Source: an uncultured Pelagibacteraceae bacterium (GTDB lineage Bacteria > Pseudomonadota > Alphaproteobacteria > Pelagibacterales > Pelagibacteraceae). From it: a stretch of 60,333 nucleotides of DNA. The notes beneath the pieces were generated by a model. It made no database searches, was not told the DNA's origin, and saw nothing but the letters and a program-made list of their open reading frames with translations. Where the stretch lies: assembly GCA_902609535.1 (NCBI GenBank), contig CACLSF010000005.1, positions 1-60,333 on the forward strand. The letters run 5' to 3'. A program made the translations under genes and the position numbers. Within the stretch, counting starts at the first letter, position 1. Each line of letters begins with the position of its first letter. Shown here piece after piece: positions 38,753 through 47,580 of the stretch.

Positions 38753-40180
38753 ATGAAAAATTTTTATCGTAAAGTAGCATTTGGACTTGGACCAGACGAT
38801 AATGCACCCTCTGATCCATTAAAATGGGCTTCAAATCAATTAAATGAAATTCCTGAGTATTCTTGGAAAGGAAAAATCTTACCAGAGAAAGAGCTTAGAG
38901 GTTATTACAGAGAATGGGTTTATGGAGATAGAAAAGTTTTAAGAAAAAAATTTAAAAATGATAAAGATGGTTACAAAAGAGAAAAAAATAAGTTAAGGCA
39001 TGAAACTGGACAAAAATTTTGGTGGAACCTTGAACTTTGTATACGACATTCAGAGGCTATAAAAAGTGAATATCCAGTTTTAGCTAAGCTTTGGTACTTT
39101 TGGGGAAATCATTTCGCAATTAGTGAAAAAGATTTTTTAGCACAATATACAACAGGAGCATATCAGCGAGAAATTATTAGAGCTAACATGAATCAAAATT
39201 TTGAAAAAATGGCCCAAGAGGCAACCAAAGGTTGGTCTATGATTCACCATTTGGATAACGAACAAAATATTGGTCCAAAAAGTCAAAGTGCGAAATGGGC
39301 TAGAGAGAAAGGAAAAAAAAGAGGTGTAAATGAAAATCATGCAAGGGAACTTTTAGAACTGCATACTGTTTCACCAAATTGTGGTTACTCTCAAGAAGAT
39401 GTAATTCAAATGGCATATATTATGTCAGGTTGGAGACCCGAATGGGGAAAAAAAAGATTAGAAACTGGAGACGTCCATTTTGATCCAGATGCCCATCAAC
39501 CTGGTTCAAAAATAGTTTTAGGTAAAAAATATAAAAGTGGAAGAAAAGGTTTATCAAATGCAATTACAGATTTAGTTAATCACCCATCATGTAGAGAATT
39601 TATAGCCATGAAACTTTGTAGATATTTAATTACTGATAATCCTACGAAAGAAATGATGGAACCAATTATAAAAGCTTGGGAAAAATCAGATGGTTTTTTG
39701 CCAGAGGTTCATAAGGCAGCAATTGAAGTTGCTTTCAATTATTCTGATAAATATAACAAATTTCAAAATCCAGAGAATTGGCTTCTACAAATGAGTAAAA
39801 TGTCTGATGTAGATTTAATTCCAACACCTAAATTGATGGATTTATATGCCTTAGGCCAAAAACCAACAAATGGTCAAAGATCATCAGAACACTTACTTAG
39901 AGAATTAGGCCATCATCCATATTTAGCAAAACAACCTAATGGGTGGTCAGATATATCTGACGATTGGATGTCTCCTGAATTGTTAATTAGAAGGCTAGTT
40001 TACGCAAAAGAAGCTTACTATAGAAAATCAGGTAAATCGCAGACACCTGAATTTTATGAAGAAATGATTCAAAAAAATTATGATAATCCGAATGAAATTC
40101 TTCAGATATTAAATCAGCATAAAGAACTAGTTCATAAACATGTAATATTATTTAATTTACCGGAGACACTTAAATCATGA
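38753..40180 (+). CDS. DUF1800 family protein
   Basis: The 475-residue protein matches the DUF1800 pattern seen next to DUF1501 genes: WNLELCIRHSE, FWGNHFAISEKD, an NENHARELLELHTV block, YSQEDVIQMAYIMSGWRP, FDPDAHQPGSK, and a late WLLQMSK...NGWSDISDDWMSPELLIRRL region. The function of this family is not established. It has no evident signal peptide; the ATG at 38753 is preferred over a TTG immediately before it. The stop overlaps the DUF1501 start as ATGA, so the two are translated together. Confidence 0.85.
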   Translation: MKNFYRKVAFGLGPDDNAPSDPLKWASNQLNEIPEYSWKGKILPEKELRGYYREWVYGDRKVLRKKFKNDKDGYKREKNKLRHETGQKFWWNLELCIRHSEAIKSEYPVLAKLWYFWGNHFAISEKDFLAQYTTGAYQREIIRANMNQNFEKMAQEATKGWSMIHHLDNEQNIGPKSQSAKWAREKGKKRGVNENHARELLELHTVSPNCGYSQEDVIQMAYIMSGWRPEWGKKRLETGDVHFDPDAHQPGSKIVLGKKYKSGRKGLSNAITDLVNHPSCREFIAMKLCRYLITDNPTKEMMEPIIKAWEKSDGFLPEVHKAAIEVAFNYSDKYNKFQNPENWLLQMSKMSDVDLIPTPKLMDLYALGQKPTNGQRSSEHLLRELGHHPYLAKQPNGWSDISDDWMSPELLIRRLVYAKEAYYRKSGKSQTPEFYEEMIQKNYDNPNEILQILNQHKELVHKHVILFNLPETLKS

Positions 40181-41334
40181 AAATATCAAGAAGAAATTTT
40201 TTAAAAGGTTCAGCAACTACATTATTTTTAGCTGGTTTTAATTTTCCTGTTTTGGCAAGTACTGGTAAGAAAAAAAATCTTGTTATTATAATGTTAAGAG
40301 GTGGAATGGATGGTTTATGTGCCGTTCCAATAATAGGTGATAAGAATTTTGAAAAAAGAAGAAAAGATTTAATTTTAGATAAAACAATTAAATTAAATTC
40401 TGACTTTGCACTTCATCCCAAACTAAAAAATTTTCATAATTTATGGCAAAATAATCTAGGAGCGATTGTGCATGCAACGAATATTCCGTATACAAAAAGA
40501 TCTCATTTTGATGGTCAAAATCTTATGGAAACAGGAGGCCATATACCTTACTCCATAAAAACTGGTTGGTTAGGAAGAGGAATGAAATTAGCTGAGCTAA
40601 AAGGGGATGGTCTTGCATTGGCATTACCAATGCCTTTACTTCTTAGAGGAATTCCTAGTAATGATAATTTTTATCCATCAAAAAAAAGACTACCAAGAAC
40701 AGAGCTTTTGCAACTTCTAAAATCAATTTATGCAGATAAATCTGAGCATGAGTTAGCCAATATGATGGAAATAATTGCTAACAGATCCATGATGAATAAT
40801 GGAGGCACCTCTATGTCTAGAAAAAATTCATCTTTAGCATTAAAGGCAGGTTTAGAATTAAAAAAAATAAATGGCCCAAGAGTTGCTGTGTTTGAAGTTG
40901 ATGGTTTCGATACACATGCTGCACAAGGTGGAGTGAATGGTTCACATTCAGATAGTTTGATTGAAATGGACTCAATTTTTAAAAGTTTAGAAAAAGGGCT
41001 AGGATCAGAAATAGAAAATACTTTAGTCTTAACTTTAACTGAATTTGGCAGAACCATAGAACAAAATGGAGGGCGTGGAACAGAACATGGTTATGGCTCA
41101 GCAATTTTCATGGCAGGTGGTTTACTAAAGAAATCTCAAGTTTACTCTGATTGGCCCGGGCTAAAAAAAAAAGAACTATTTGAAGGAAGAGATTTGAATT
41201 CAACAATTGATGCTAGATCTGTATATGCATCAGCCATGTCTACTGTTTTTGATATTGAGTTTAAAAGACTACAAAAAGAGGTCTTTTGGGGTGATAAGCT
41301 GGTTAATTTATCCGATAAACTTTTTAAATCTTAA
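40177..41334 (+). CDS. DUF1501 family protein with Tat signal
   Basis: The 385-residue protein starts with a twin-arginine signal ([20 protein letters not shown]), so it is exported folded. The mature part has [39 protein letters not shown], and [22 protein letters not shown], the metal-site-like motifs of the DUF1501 branch of the alkaline phosphatase/sulfatase-like superfamily. Substrate unknown. DUF1800-DUF1501 pairs occur in many bacteria and presumably act together in the periplasm. It shares TTAA with the convergent umuC stop. Confidence 0.87.
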   Translation: MKISRRNFLKGSATTLFLAGFNFPVLASTGKKKNLVIIMLRGGMDGLCAVPIIGDKNFEKRRKDLILDKTIKLNSDFALHPKLKNFHNLWQNNLGAIVHATNIPYTKRSHFDGQNLMETGGHIPYSIKTGWLGRGMKLAELKGDGLALALPMPLLLRGIPSNDNFYPSKKRLPRTELLQLLKSIYADKSEHELANMMEIIANRSMMNNGGTSMSRKNSSLALKAGLELKKINGPRVAVFEVDGFDTHAAQGGVNGSHSDSLIEMDSIFKSLEKGLGSEIENTLVLTLTEFGRTIEQNGGRGTEHGYGSAIFMAGGLLKKSQVYSDWPGLKKKELFEGRDLNSTIDARSVYASAMSTVFDIEFKRLQKEVFWGDKLVNLSDKLFKS

Positions 41335-42611
41335 TTTGTACTAATTGTAGGTAATAAGTAGAAATCAGCTGTATCTATTTTAGAAGAGTGCTCTCTTCTC
41401 ATATTCCATCTTTTTTGGACACCAGCGCTAGCAAGGCTTAATGTAGATCTTCCATACCGATAGTTAGTATTATCAATAGACTTCATTAAACCCTTTATTT
41501 TCTCATCTTTTTCTGAAGAAAATAGGTTCTTACTACCATCTTCATTAGATAAACCAGTCAGCATCACGCCTGCTTTTTGATAACGATAGCCATTTTTAAA
41601 GATAGAGTCTAAAGCAACCAAAGCAGTTTTAACTATTTCAATGCTGTTGTTTGTAGAAATTGCAAAATCTATCGTTTTTGAGTTTGAGTAATACCCAAAT
41701 CTACTTTGAAAAGGACTTGTTCTAACAAAAACAGTAATTGATTTTGCAATCAAAGACTCAGATCTTATTTTTTCAGATGCATTTAAACAATAATTTGCAA
41801 CTGCTTCTTTTAATTCTTGGTATTTCTCAACTCTTTGGCCAAACGAACGAGATACAACGCAGCTTTTTCTTTTTGATTGAGTTGTCTCAATATCAATACA
41901 AGGAACTCCTCTTAACTCCATTGCAGTCCTTGACCCTAAAACATTAGAGTTTTTCTTTATCCATGTATTAGATTTATTTTTAAGTTGCTTAGCATTATAA
42001 ATTCCATTTTTATGATAAAACTTTGTTAATTGTCTTCCAACACCCCATACATCATTAATTTCTACTTTCTCTAATATGGGATCAATATTTTCAATTCCTA
42101 TCAGACTTGTTACACCTGACTTTTTTTTCTTTGCAATATGGTTTGCAACTTTACTTAAAGTTTTTGTTTTAGCAATCCCAATACTAGTTGGAATACCTGT
42201 CCACTTTAAAACTGTTTCTCTAATTTCTTTTCCAACTTTTTCAACTTCATGGTCTGGAAAATTTGATAAATCTAAAAATGCTTCATCAATAGAATAAACT
42301 TCAATAGCAGAATTAAATCTTTTTAGTGTTCTCATTACTCTTCTAGATAAATCTCCATATAAAGAATAATTAGATGAAAAAACCTCAACTTTATTTTTAA
42401 TAATAATATCTTTTGCTTTGAAGTAAGGTTCTCCCATTTTAATACCTAAAGCTTTTGCTTCAGTTGATCTTGAAATTATACAACCGTCATTGTTAGATAA
42501 AACTACAACAGGTTTTTTTCTTATTTTAGGATTGAATAATCTTTCACAAGAAACATAAAAAGAATTACAATCAATAAGTGCTATTTTTTTAGTATACTGA
42601 ATGGATGACAT
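41331..42611 (-). CDS. umuC: UmuC, error-prone DNA polymerase V catalytic subunit
   Basis: UmuC is a Y-family polymerase that copies past damaged bases. The 426-residue protein shows [32 protein letters not shown], the catalytic acidic pair in [35 protein letters not shown] and the HhH-type [12 protein letters not shown], followed by the little-finger domain. The length fits full UmuC. Its start lies inside the end of umuD (23-nt overlap), the normal operon order. It depends on the SOS box upstream of umuD. Confidence 0.96.
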   Translation of the reverse strand: MSSIQYTKKIALIDCNSFYVSCERLFNPKIRKKPVVVLSNNDGCIISRSTEAKALGIKMGEPYFKAKDIIIKNKVEVFSSNYSLYGDLSRRVMRTLKRFNSAIEVYSIDEAFLDLSNFPDHEVEKVGKEIRETVLKWTGIPTSIGIAKTKTLSKVANHIAKKKKSGVTSLIGIENIDPILEKVEINDVWGVGRQLTKFYHKNGIYNAKQLKNKSNTWIKKNSNVLGSRTAMELRGVPCIDIETTQSKRKSCVVSRSFGQRVEKYQELKEAVANYCLNASEKIRSESLIAKSITVFVRTSPFQSRFGYYSNSKTIDFAISTNNSIEIVKTALVALDSIFKNGYRYQKAGVMLTGLSNEDGSKNLFSSEKDEKIKGLMKSIDNTNYRYGRSTLSLASAGVQKRWNMRREHSSKIDTADFYLLPTISTN

Positions 42612-42984
42612 AAGTTACAACTCCCCAAATAAATACATCTTCATCTTCGTTAATTAAAATTCGATCTGTAAATTCTTTAGAACCTGACGTTAAAAATTTT
42701 TTATCTCTTTCTTGAACTAAACTTTTAACAACTAGTTCATCATGAACATTTGCAATAACTGTTGAGAAATTTTTTGGTGTTAAACTTTTATCAACAACTA
42801 ATAGATCTCCATCATTAATTCCAACATCTACCATTGATTTTCCTTGAACTCTTATGATGAAGGTTGCTGGAACATTTTTGATTAAATGAACATTTAAATC
42901 GATATCTTCTTCAATATAGTCTGTAGCAGGGGATGGAAAACCCGCGCCAGCTTTATGTAAATAGTAAGGTATAGTTAGCTTCAT
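42589..42984 (-). CDS. umuD: UmuD, self-cleaving subunit of DNA polymerase V
   Basis: UmuD is the S24/LexA-like partner that, after RecA-stimulated self-cleavage, activates UmuC. The 131-residue product has the cleavage region AGFPSPA near residues 14-20 (Ala-Gly instead of the Cys-Gly of E. coli), the catalytic serine in [11 protein letters not shown], and the catalytic lysine in DELVVKSLV. It lacks a LexA-type DNA-binding domain. It is the first gene of umuDC, with an SOS box just upstream. Confidence 0.95.
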   Translation of the reverse strand: MKLTIPYYLHKAGAGFPSPATDYIEEDIDLNVHLIKNVPATFIIRVQGKSMVDVGINDGDLLVVDKSLTPKNFSTVIANVHDELVVKSLVQERDKKFLTSGSKEFTDRILINEDEDVFIWGVVTYVIHSVY

Positions 42985-42988
42985 AAAT

Positions 42989-43035
42989 GTTCTTATTTTG
43001 TTCTAACTAATATCTAAGTTATTCAATAGTGTCAA
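42989..43035 (-). promoter_or_regulatory. umuDC promoter with alphaproteobacterial SOS box
   Basis: Read on the minus strand, TTGACA (43035-43030) is followed after 17 nt by TATTAG (43012-43007), predicting a start near 43000. At that point lies GAAC-N7-GAAC (43003-43000 and 42992-42989), the LexA-binding pattern known from alphaproteobacteria. A LexA bound there would cover the start of transcription. The leader would be about 16 nt and has no obvious Shine-Dalgarno. The rest of the 42985-43149 gap shows a two-copy TGAATCAAAA repeat (period 11 bp, 43061-43082) and no gene. Confidence 0.8.
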
Positions 43036-43149
43036 TCAGGTTGTATTTTGAGTCTGTAACTGAATCAAAAGTGAATCAAAACGTGAACATCGAAACCACA
43101 TATTGTATACATGTGGATAACTTTAACCACAAATAGATTAAATATTAAA

Positions 43150-43632
43150 ATGGAAAAAAATAAAAACTTAACCGGCGGATGTATATGCGGGCAAGTTAAA
43201 TATACAATTACAGAAAAACCTTTATTCACCCAAGCTTGTCATTGCAAAGATTGTAAAATTATAACTGGATCATCTTATGTTATTAATTCGAGTGTTTTGG
43301 ATAATACTTTAATCATAGAAGGTGAAGTTTCATCAACTGAACTTAAAGCAGGGAGTGGAGCCACTTCCAGAGCATTTTTTTGCAACAAATGTGGTGCTTA
43401 TATTTATACAGATTATGCATCTGCAGTTGGTAGACTAACAGTTAGGACTAAAACTTTAAATAATTCAGAAAATTTTCCTCCCCAGGTCCACATATTTACA
43501 AAAGATAAAGATCCATGGCTAAACCTTACAGATGATGTAATTTGTTTTGAAAAAATGTATGATCCAAAAAAAACATGGCCAGAAGAAAGTTTAAAAAGAT
43601 ACGGTGAGTATTTAAAAAATAATAATAAATAA
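43150..43632 (+). CDS. GFA/CENP-V fold zinc protein
   Basis: The roughly 160-residue product belongs to the glutathione-dependent formaldehyde-activating (GFA) family by its zinc cysteines: GGCICGQVKY, ACHCKDCKI and FFCNKCGAYIY. Known members bind zinc and sometimes glutathione adducts; many have no proven reaction. The ATG at 43150 (MEKNKNLTGGCICG) is preferred over an upstream frame start that lies near the divergent umuD promoter. A second GFA-fold gene follows 19 nt later with a different sequence, so they are not a recent duplication. Confidence 0.82.
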   Translation: MEKNKNLTGGCICGQVKYTITEKPLFTQACHCKDCKIITGSSYVINSSVLDNTLIIEGEVSSTELKAGSGATSRAFFCNKCGAYIYTDYASAVGRLTVRTKTLNNSENFPPQVHIFTKDKDPWLNLTDDVICFEKMYDPKKTWPEESLKRYGEYLKNNNK

Positions 43633-43651
43633 TTTTTTAGGAGATTAAACT

Positions 43652-44020
43652 ATGAAAAAATTATCCTGTCACTGTGGTGCAATAGAAGCAGAGGTTAAGA
43701 TGCCTTTGGGTGGTATTGAAAAAATCATGCGTTGCAATTGTTCAATATGCAAAAAAAAAGGTTATATTATAGGAGTACTTGGTCCTGATGATTTTAAACT
43801 TACTAAAGGAGAAGATAAGTTATCTCTTTATCAGTTTTACACTAATACTGCCAAACACTATTTTTGCTCAATTTGTGGAATCCATACTCATAACAGACCT
43901 AGAAGTAATCCAAAAATATTTGGCGTAAATATTGCTTGTATAGAAGGTGTAGAACCATTTGAAATTGATGATGTACCAGTGAATGATGGTAAAAACCATC
44001 CACTGGATCAAAAACAATAA
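43652..44020 (+). CDS. Second GFA/CENP-V fold zinc protein
   Basis: This 122-residue protein shows the same type of cysteine layout: LSCHCGAIEAEV at the start, MRCNCSICKKKGYI, and YFCSICGIHTHNRPRSNP. A good ribosome binding site, TAGGAGA, lies about 10 nt before the ATG. It is smaller than its upstream neighbour and differs in the core. The exact substrate is unknown. It is followed after 6 nt by the kinase gene, so a short operon GFA-GFA-kinase-tolC is possible. Confidence 0.8.
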   Translation: MKKLSCHCGAIEAEVKMPLGGIEKIMRCNCSICKKKGYIIGVLGPDDFKLTKGEDKLSLYQFYTNTAKHYFCSICGIHTHNRPRSNPKIFGVNIACIEGVEPFEIDDVPVNDGKNHPLDQKQ

Positions 44021-44026
44021 ATTTTT

Positions 44027-44953
44027 ATGCAATCAATTGCCGAGTGTTATAGAAAAGTTAGTAAAGATTGTTTCAAATTTATCAGATCTCAAGAAACATC
44101 AAAAGAGAAATTTAAAAATAAAGAAAAGATGGTAAAATCTTTTCTAATTCCAATTAGTTTCTGGATTTCAAATAGAACTAAAAATTCTAAACCTTATTTA
44201 ATAGGATTAGCCGGAGGTCAAGGGACTGGCAAAACAACGATTAGCTCAATATTAAAAATTATTTTAACGAAATATTTTAAGTTAAATGTTTTTAAAATCT
44301 CAATTGACGATTTGTATAAAACTCGAAAAGACAGAGTAAAATTGTCAAAAAAAATTCATCCCTTATTAATGACAAGAGGTGTACCTGGTACTCACGACAT
44401 AAATTTTATATTTGATCTTTTAAAAAAAACAAAGAGTAAGAGATTTAATCATCATAGACTTCCTAAATTTAATAAGGCAATAGATGATAGATTAAAAAGA
44501 AAGTCTTGGTATCTAGTTAAAAAGGTACCAGATGTTATAATTTTTGAGGGATGGTGTGTAGGAGCTAGAGCAGAAAAAAATATAAGTTTAAAAAAATCGA
44601 TTAACCCTCTTGAAAGAAAAGAAGATAAAAATTTAAGATGGAGAAAATATGTAAATCATCAATTACAAACAAAATATAAGAAATTATTTTCTAGATTAGA
44701 CTGTTTGTTATTTTTAAAAGCTGGTAACTTTAAATTATTACAAAGTTGGAGACTTAAGCAGGAGAAGTTGCTTAAATTAAACTCTAAAAATAAAGCAAAT
44801 AGTAAGGTTATGAGTAAAAACGAGGTATTAACATTTATGCAGACTTACCAAAGAGTCACACAAAATATGTTTAAATATGCTCCAAAATATTCGTCACTTG
44901 TATTAAATTTAAATAGAAATCATCAAATTAAATCCATAAAATATAATAAATGA
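44027..44953 (+). CDS. D-glycerate 3-kinase-like P-loop kinase
   Basis: The 308-residue protein has a Walker A loop, GLAGGQGTGKTTISSIL (around residues 59-75), then SIDDLYKTRKDR, a GVPGTHD segment, and VIIFEGWCVGAR. These features match the YGR205W/GLYK family related to phosphoribulokinase and uridine kinase, whose plant member phosphorylates D-glycerate in photorespiration. In this organism it could feed glycerate into glycolysis. Coupling of its stop to tolC (ATGA) is unexpected functionally. Confidence 0.8.
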   Translation: MQSIAECYRKVSKDCFKFIRSQETSKEKFKNKEKMVKSFLIPISFWISNRTKNSKPYLIGLAGGQGTGKTTISSILKIILTKYFKLNVFKISIDDLYKTRKDRVKLSKKIHPLLMTRGVPGTHDINFIFDLLKKTKSKRFNHHRLPKFNKAIDDRLKRKSWYLVKKVPDVIIFEGWCVGARAEKNISLKKSINPLERKEDKNLRWRKYVNHQLQTKYKKLFSRLDCLLFLKAGNFKLLQSWRLKQEKLLKLNSKNKANSKVMSKNEVLTFMQTYQRVTQNMFKYAPKYSSLVLNLNRNHQIKSIKYNK

Positions 44954-46248
44954 AAAAAATATCCTTAATTACCTTTTGTTTAATAGTCTTTACACTACCA
45001 GTTAGTGCTGTAACTTTAAATGATGCACTAAAACAGACCTATGAGAATAATTTAGAGCTTAAAGCAGAGAGAAAAAATTTAGAAGTTCAAAAAGAAGTCT
45101 TAAATATTTCAAAAAGTGAATTTTTTCCAACTTTAACTCTTACAGGAACTAAAAGTTTCGAAGATACTAGTAAACTCACAAATCAAAATGGCACTGATGC
45201 TTCAATAACTAATACAAATCCTATGACATCTTCTGTGAAGTTAGAGCAAACACTTTTAGATGGTAGTGGTCGCGATACCAAATATGAAAAAAGCAAGTTA
45301 GGATTAAATTTATCTGAAGCTCAACTTATTAAAAAAGAACAAGAAGTATTTTTAAAGGCAATTGAAGCTTACACAGCTTTAATTCTTGCTTACGAAAAAT
45401 TAAATATAAACCAGGAAAACGTAGATTTACTTCAAAGACAATTTGAAATTGATAATGCAAGACTTTCAAGAGCTCAAATAACAGCAACTGATTTGGCTCA
45501 ATCACAATCTTCTTTAGCCGGAGCACAAGCGGGATTCATTGGAGCACAAAATAGTATTGTAACAAGTAAGTTAGCTTATGAAAATATTATTGGGCCAATC
45601 AATATTAATGAAAAATTAAAAAAGATATATAATGCAGATGTTTCTATTCCATCAAGTCTAGCCAAAGCAAAAAAAACATCTGAACAAAAAAGCCCAGAAC
45701 TAATTATTGCAGATATTGAATATGGACAATCTGAATTAGATGTTAAGATTGCTCGTTCAGATCTTTCTCCAACAGCAAAACTATCATTGGAGAGAACTTA
45801 CGTTGATGATTTAAGTGCAACTTATGATGAAAGAGAAAAAGATGTTCTTCAAGCAACTGTGAGTTGGCCTTTTCAGTTTGGTGGAAAAAATAAATCAAAT
45901 GTTAATAAAAATCTTCAAGTAAAAGGTATGAAAAAATTATTGCTTGAAAACGCATATAGAAATAATACGCAGTCAGTTACTGCCGCTTGGTCCACACTCG
46001 AGTCATCAAAGAGTTTTTTAAGAGCTGTACAGGCACAAGTTAAAGCAGCAGAAATAGCAAATGAGGGAATTAGCTTTGAATATGAGAGTGGGCTGAACAG
46101 ATCTACGTTTGATGTCCTTCAATCAAGATCAAATCTAATTAATGCTAAAATAAATCTTGCTGAGGCTGAGAGAAACTATCTTTTAGCTCAATACAGATTA
46201 ATAAAGTCAGTTGGCTTACTGAACAGCGAGTACTTAAAACTTAGATAA
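44950..46248 (+). CDS. tolC: TolC-family outer membrane efflux protein
   Basis: TolC forms the trimeric outer membrane channel used by efflux pumps and type I secretion. The 432-residue product has a Sec signal (MKKISLITFCLIVFTLPVSA), then two repeated OEP units: VTLNDALKQTYENNLELKAERKN starts the first, and SPELIIADIEYGQSELDVKIARSDLSP begins the second. Long coiled-coil helices rich in Gln/Ala/Leu fit the alpha-barrel. About 430 residues is normal. No pump genes are adjacent, so it probably serves several partners. Confidence 0.93.
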   Translation: MKKISLITFCLIVFTLPVSAVTLNDALKQTYENNLELKAERKNLEVQKEVLNISKSEFFPTLTLTGTKSFEDTSKLTNQNGTDASITNTNPMTSSVKLEQTLLDGSGRDTKYEKSKLGLNLSEAQLIKKEQEVFLKAIEAYTALILAYEKLNINQENVDLLQRQFEIDNARLSRAQITATDLAQSQSSLAGAQAGFIGAQNSIVTSKLAYENIIGPININEKLKKIYNADVSIPSSLAKAKKTSEQKSPELIIADIEYGQSELDVKIARSDLSPTAKLSLERTYVDDLSATYDEREKDVLQATVSWPFQFGGKNKSNVNKNLQVKGMKKLLLENAYRNNTQSVTAAWSTLESSKSFLRAVQAQVKAAEIANEGISFEYESGLNRSTFDVLQSRSNLINAKINLAEAERNYLLAQYRLIKSVGLLNSEYLKLR

Positions 46249-46291
46249 ATAGAGACTTCTAGCCTTAATTTTAAAAAATCATTGCCAATGA

Positions 46292-46306
46292 GAACAAAAT
46301 GTGTAC
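46292..46306 (+). promoter_or_regulatory. Near-consensus SOS box upstream of recA
   Basis: GAAC (46292-46295), seven bases, then GTAC (46303-46306) match the alphaproteobacterial GAAC-N7-GAAC LexA site with one mismatch. It lies about 50 nt before the chosen recA start. A promoter could not be placed with certainty. It resembles the perfect site before umuD, including an AAAAT-rich spacer. Confidence 0.6.
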
Positions 46307-46356
46307 ATTTATTTTCATGATTCGAATGTTAATAAATGAAAAAAACGAGGCAAAAA

Positions 46357-47481
46357 ATGACTAAAAATAACTTAAAAGTGGTGAAATCCACAAAAGATAA
46401 AGAATTGGAAGATAAAGAAAAAAATAAAGCACTAGATGCAGCAATCAGTCAGATAACAGATAGCTTTGGAAAAGGCTCTGTGATGAAGCTTGGAGAACAA
46501 AAAGCAATGGATATTGAGTCCATTTCTACTGGATCTTTGAGTTTAGACTTGGCACTTGGAATAGGTGGATTGCCAAAAGGCAGAGTTGTTGAAATTTATG
46601 GACCAGAGTCATCTGGTAAAACTACATTAGCATTACAAGTTGTTGCTGAAGCGCAAAAAGCAGGTGGAATTTGTGGATTTGTAGATGCAGAACATGCGTT
46701 GGATCCAGTTTATGCAAAGAAATTAGGAGTTAACACAGAGGAGTTGCTTATTTCACAACCAGATACTGGTGAACAAGCATTGGAAATAACTGATACTTTA
46801 ATCAAATCTGGCTCAATGTCAGTTTTAGTAGTCGACTCTGTTGCAGCATTAACTCCAAGAGCAGAAATTGAAGGAGATATGGGAGATCACCATGTTGGTC
46901 TTCAAGCAAGACTAATGTCTCAAGCTCTTAGAAAATTAACAGGATCAATTTCAAGAACAAATACAATGGTTATATTTATTAACCAAATTAGAATGAAAAT
47001 TGGTGTAATGTTTGGAAGTCCAGAAACAACTTCTGGAGGTAATTCTTTGAAATTTTATTCTTCAGTAAGAATGGATATTAGAAGAATTGGAGCAATAAAA
47101 GATAAAGAGCAAATTGTTGGAAATACAACAAGAGTAAAAGTTGTTAAAAACAAAGTTGCACCACCATTTAAAGTTGTTGAGTTTGACTTAATGTATGGAA
47201 AAGGAATTAGTAAAGTAGGGGAACTAATCGACCTTGGTGCCAAAGCTGAGATTGTTGAAAAATCTGGCGCTTGGTACGCTTACAAAGGTGAAAAAATTGG
47301 ACAAGGTAGAGAGAATGCAAAACTTTACCTTGAACAAAATCCAAAAGCTGCGGCTGAGATTGAAATGGCTATTAGAGAAAAAGCTGGTGTTATTTCAAAG
47401 AAGATTGAAGGCAATCCTTTAAGTGAGGAAAAGCTTGAAGCGCAGAAAAAAGAGGAAGAAGTTCCTTCTAAAAAGAATTAG
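46357..47481 (+). CDS. recA: RecA recombinase
   Basis: RecA forms filaments on single-stranded DNA for recombination and to trigger LexA and UmuD cleavage. The start ATG at 46357 has GAGG about 8 nt upstream, unlike an in-frame ATG 21 nt earlier. The product of about 374 residues has the family core [12 protein letters not shown], Walker [28 protein letters not shown], Walker [13 protein letters not shown], and the L2 loop region [12 protein letters not shown]. An acidic/Lys-rich tail is normal. Codon use and the strong terminator downstream suggest high expression. Confidence 0.98.
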   Translation: MTKNNLKVVKSTKDKELEDKEKNKALDAAISQITDSFGKGSVMKLGEQKAMDIESISTGSLSLDLALGIGGLPKGRVVEIYGPESSGKTTLALQVVAEAQKAGGICGFVDAEHALDPVYAKKLGVNTEELLISQPDTGEQALEITDTLIKSGSMSVLVVDSVAALTPRAEIEGDMGDHHVGLQARLMSQALRKLTGSISRTNTMVIFINQIRMKIGVMFGSPETTSGGNSLKFYSSVRMDIRRIGAIKDKEQIVGNTTRVKVVKNKVAPPFKVVEFDLMYGKGISKVGELIDLGAKAEIVEKSGAWYAYKGEKIGQGRENAKLYLEQNPKAAAEIEMAIREKAGVISKKIEGNPLSEEKLEAQKKEEEVPSKKN

Positions 47482-47500
47482 CAGATAACTTTTAGTTATT

Positions 47501-47531
47501 AAAAAAAGGCGCTCTATTGGGCGCCTTTTTT
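47501..47531 (+). terminator. Intrinsic terminator after recA
   Basis: GGCGC (47508-47512) pairs with GCGCC (47521-47525), extended by seven A residues on the left and six T residues on the right, with an 8-nt loop. This is the second of only two canonical terminators seen in the window. Confidence 0.92.
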
Positions 47532-47580
47532 CCCTTCAGAAGTGTAGACATCATATAAAAATGCTGTATTTTGGTTAAAT

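Noticed and set aside
43061-43082. Tandem TGAATCAAAA repeat with 11-bp period
   Set aside because: Only two short copies; no link to a known element or to the adjacent promoters could be supported beyond noting it.
43112-43120. TGTGGATAA, a perfect match to the DnaA box TTATCCACA on the minus strand, near the umuD/GFA divergent promoter
   Set aside because: Single copy without clustered boxes, AT-rich unwinding repeats or dnaA/hemE-type neighbours; one such 9-mer in 60 kb is about what chance gives.
43150-44020. Recent tandem duplication of the two GFA-fold genes
   Set aside because: Apart from the cysteine layout the two proteins differ widely in sequence and length.
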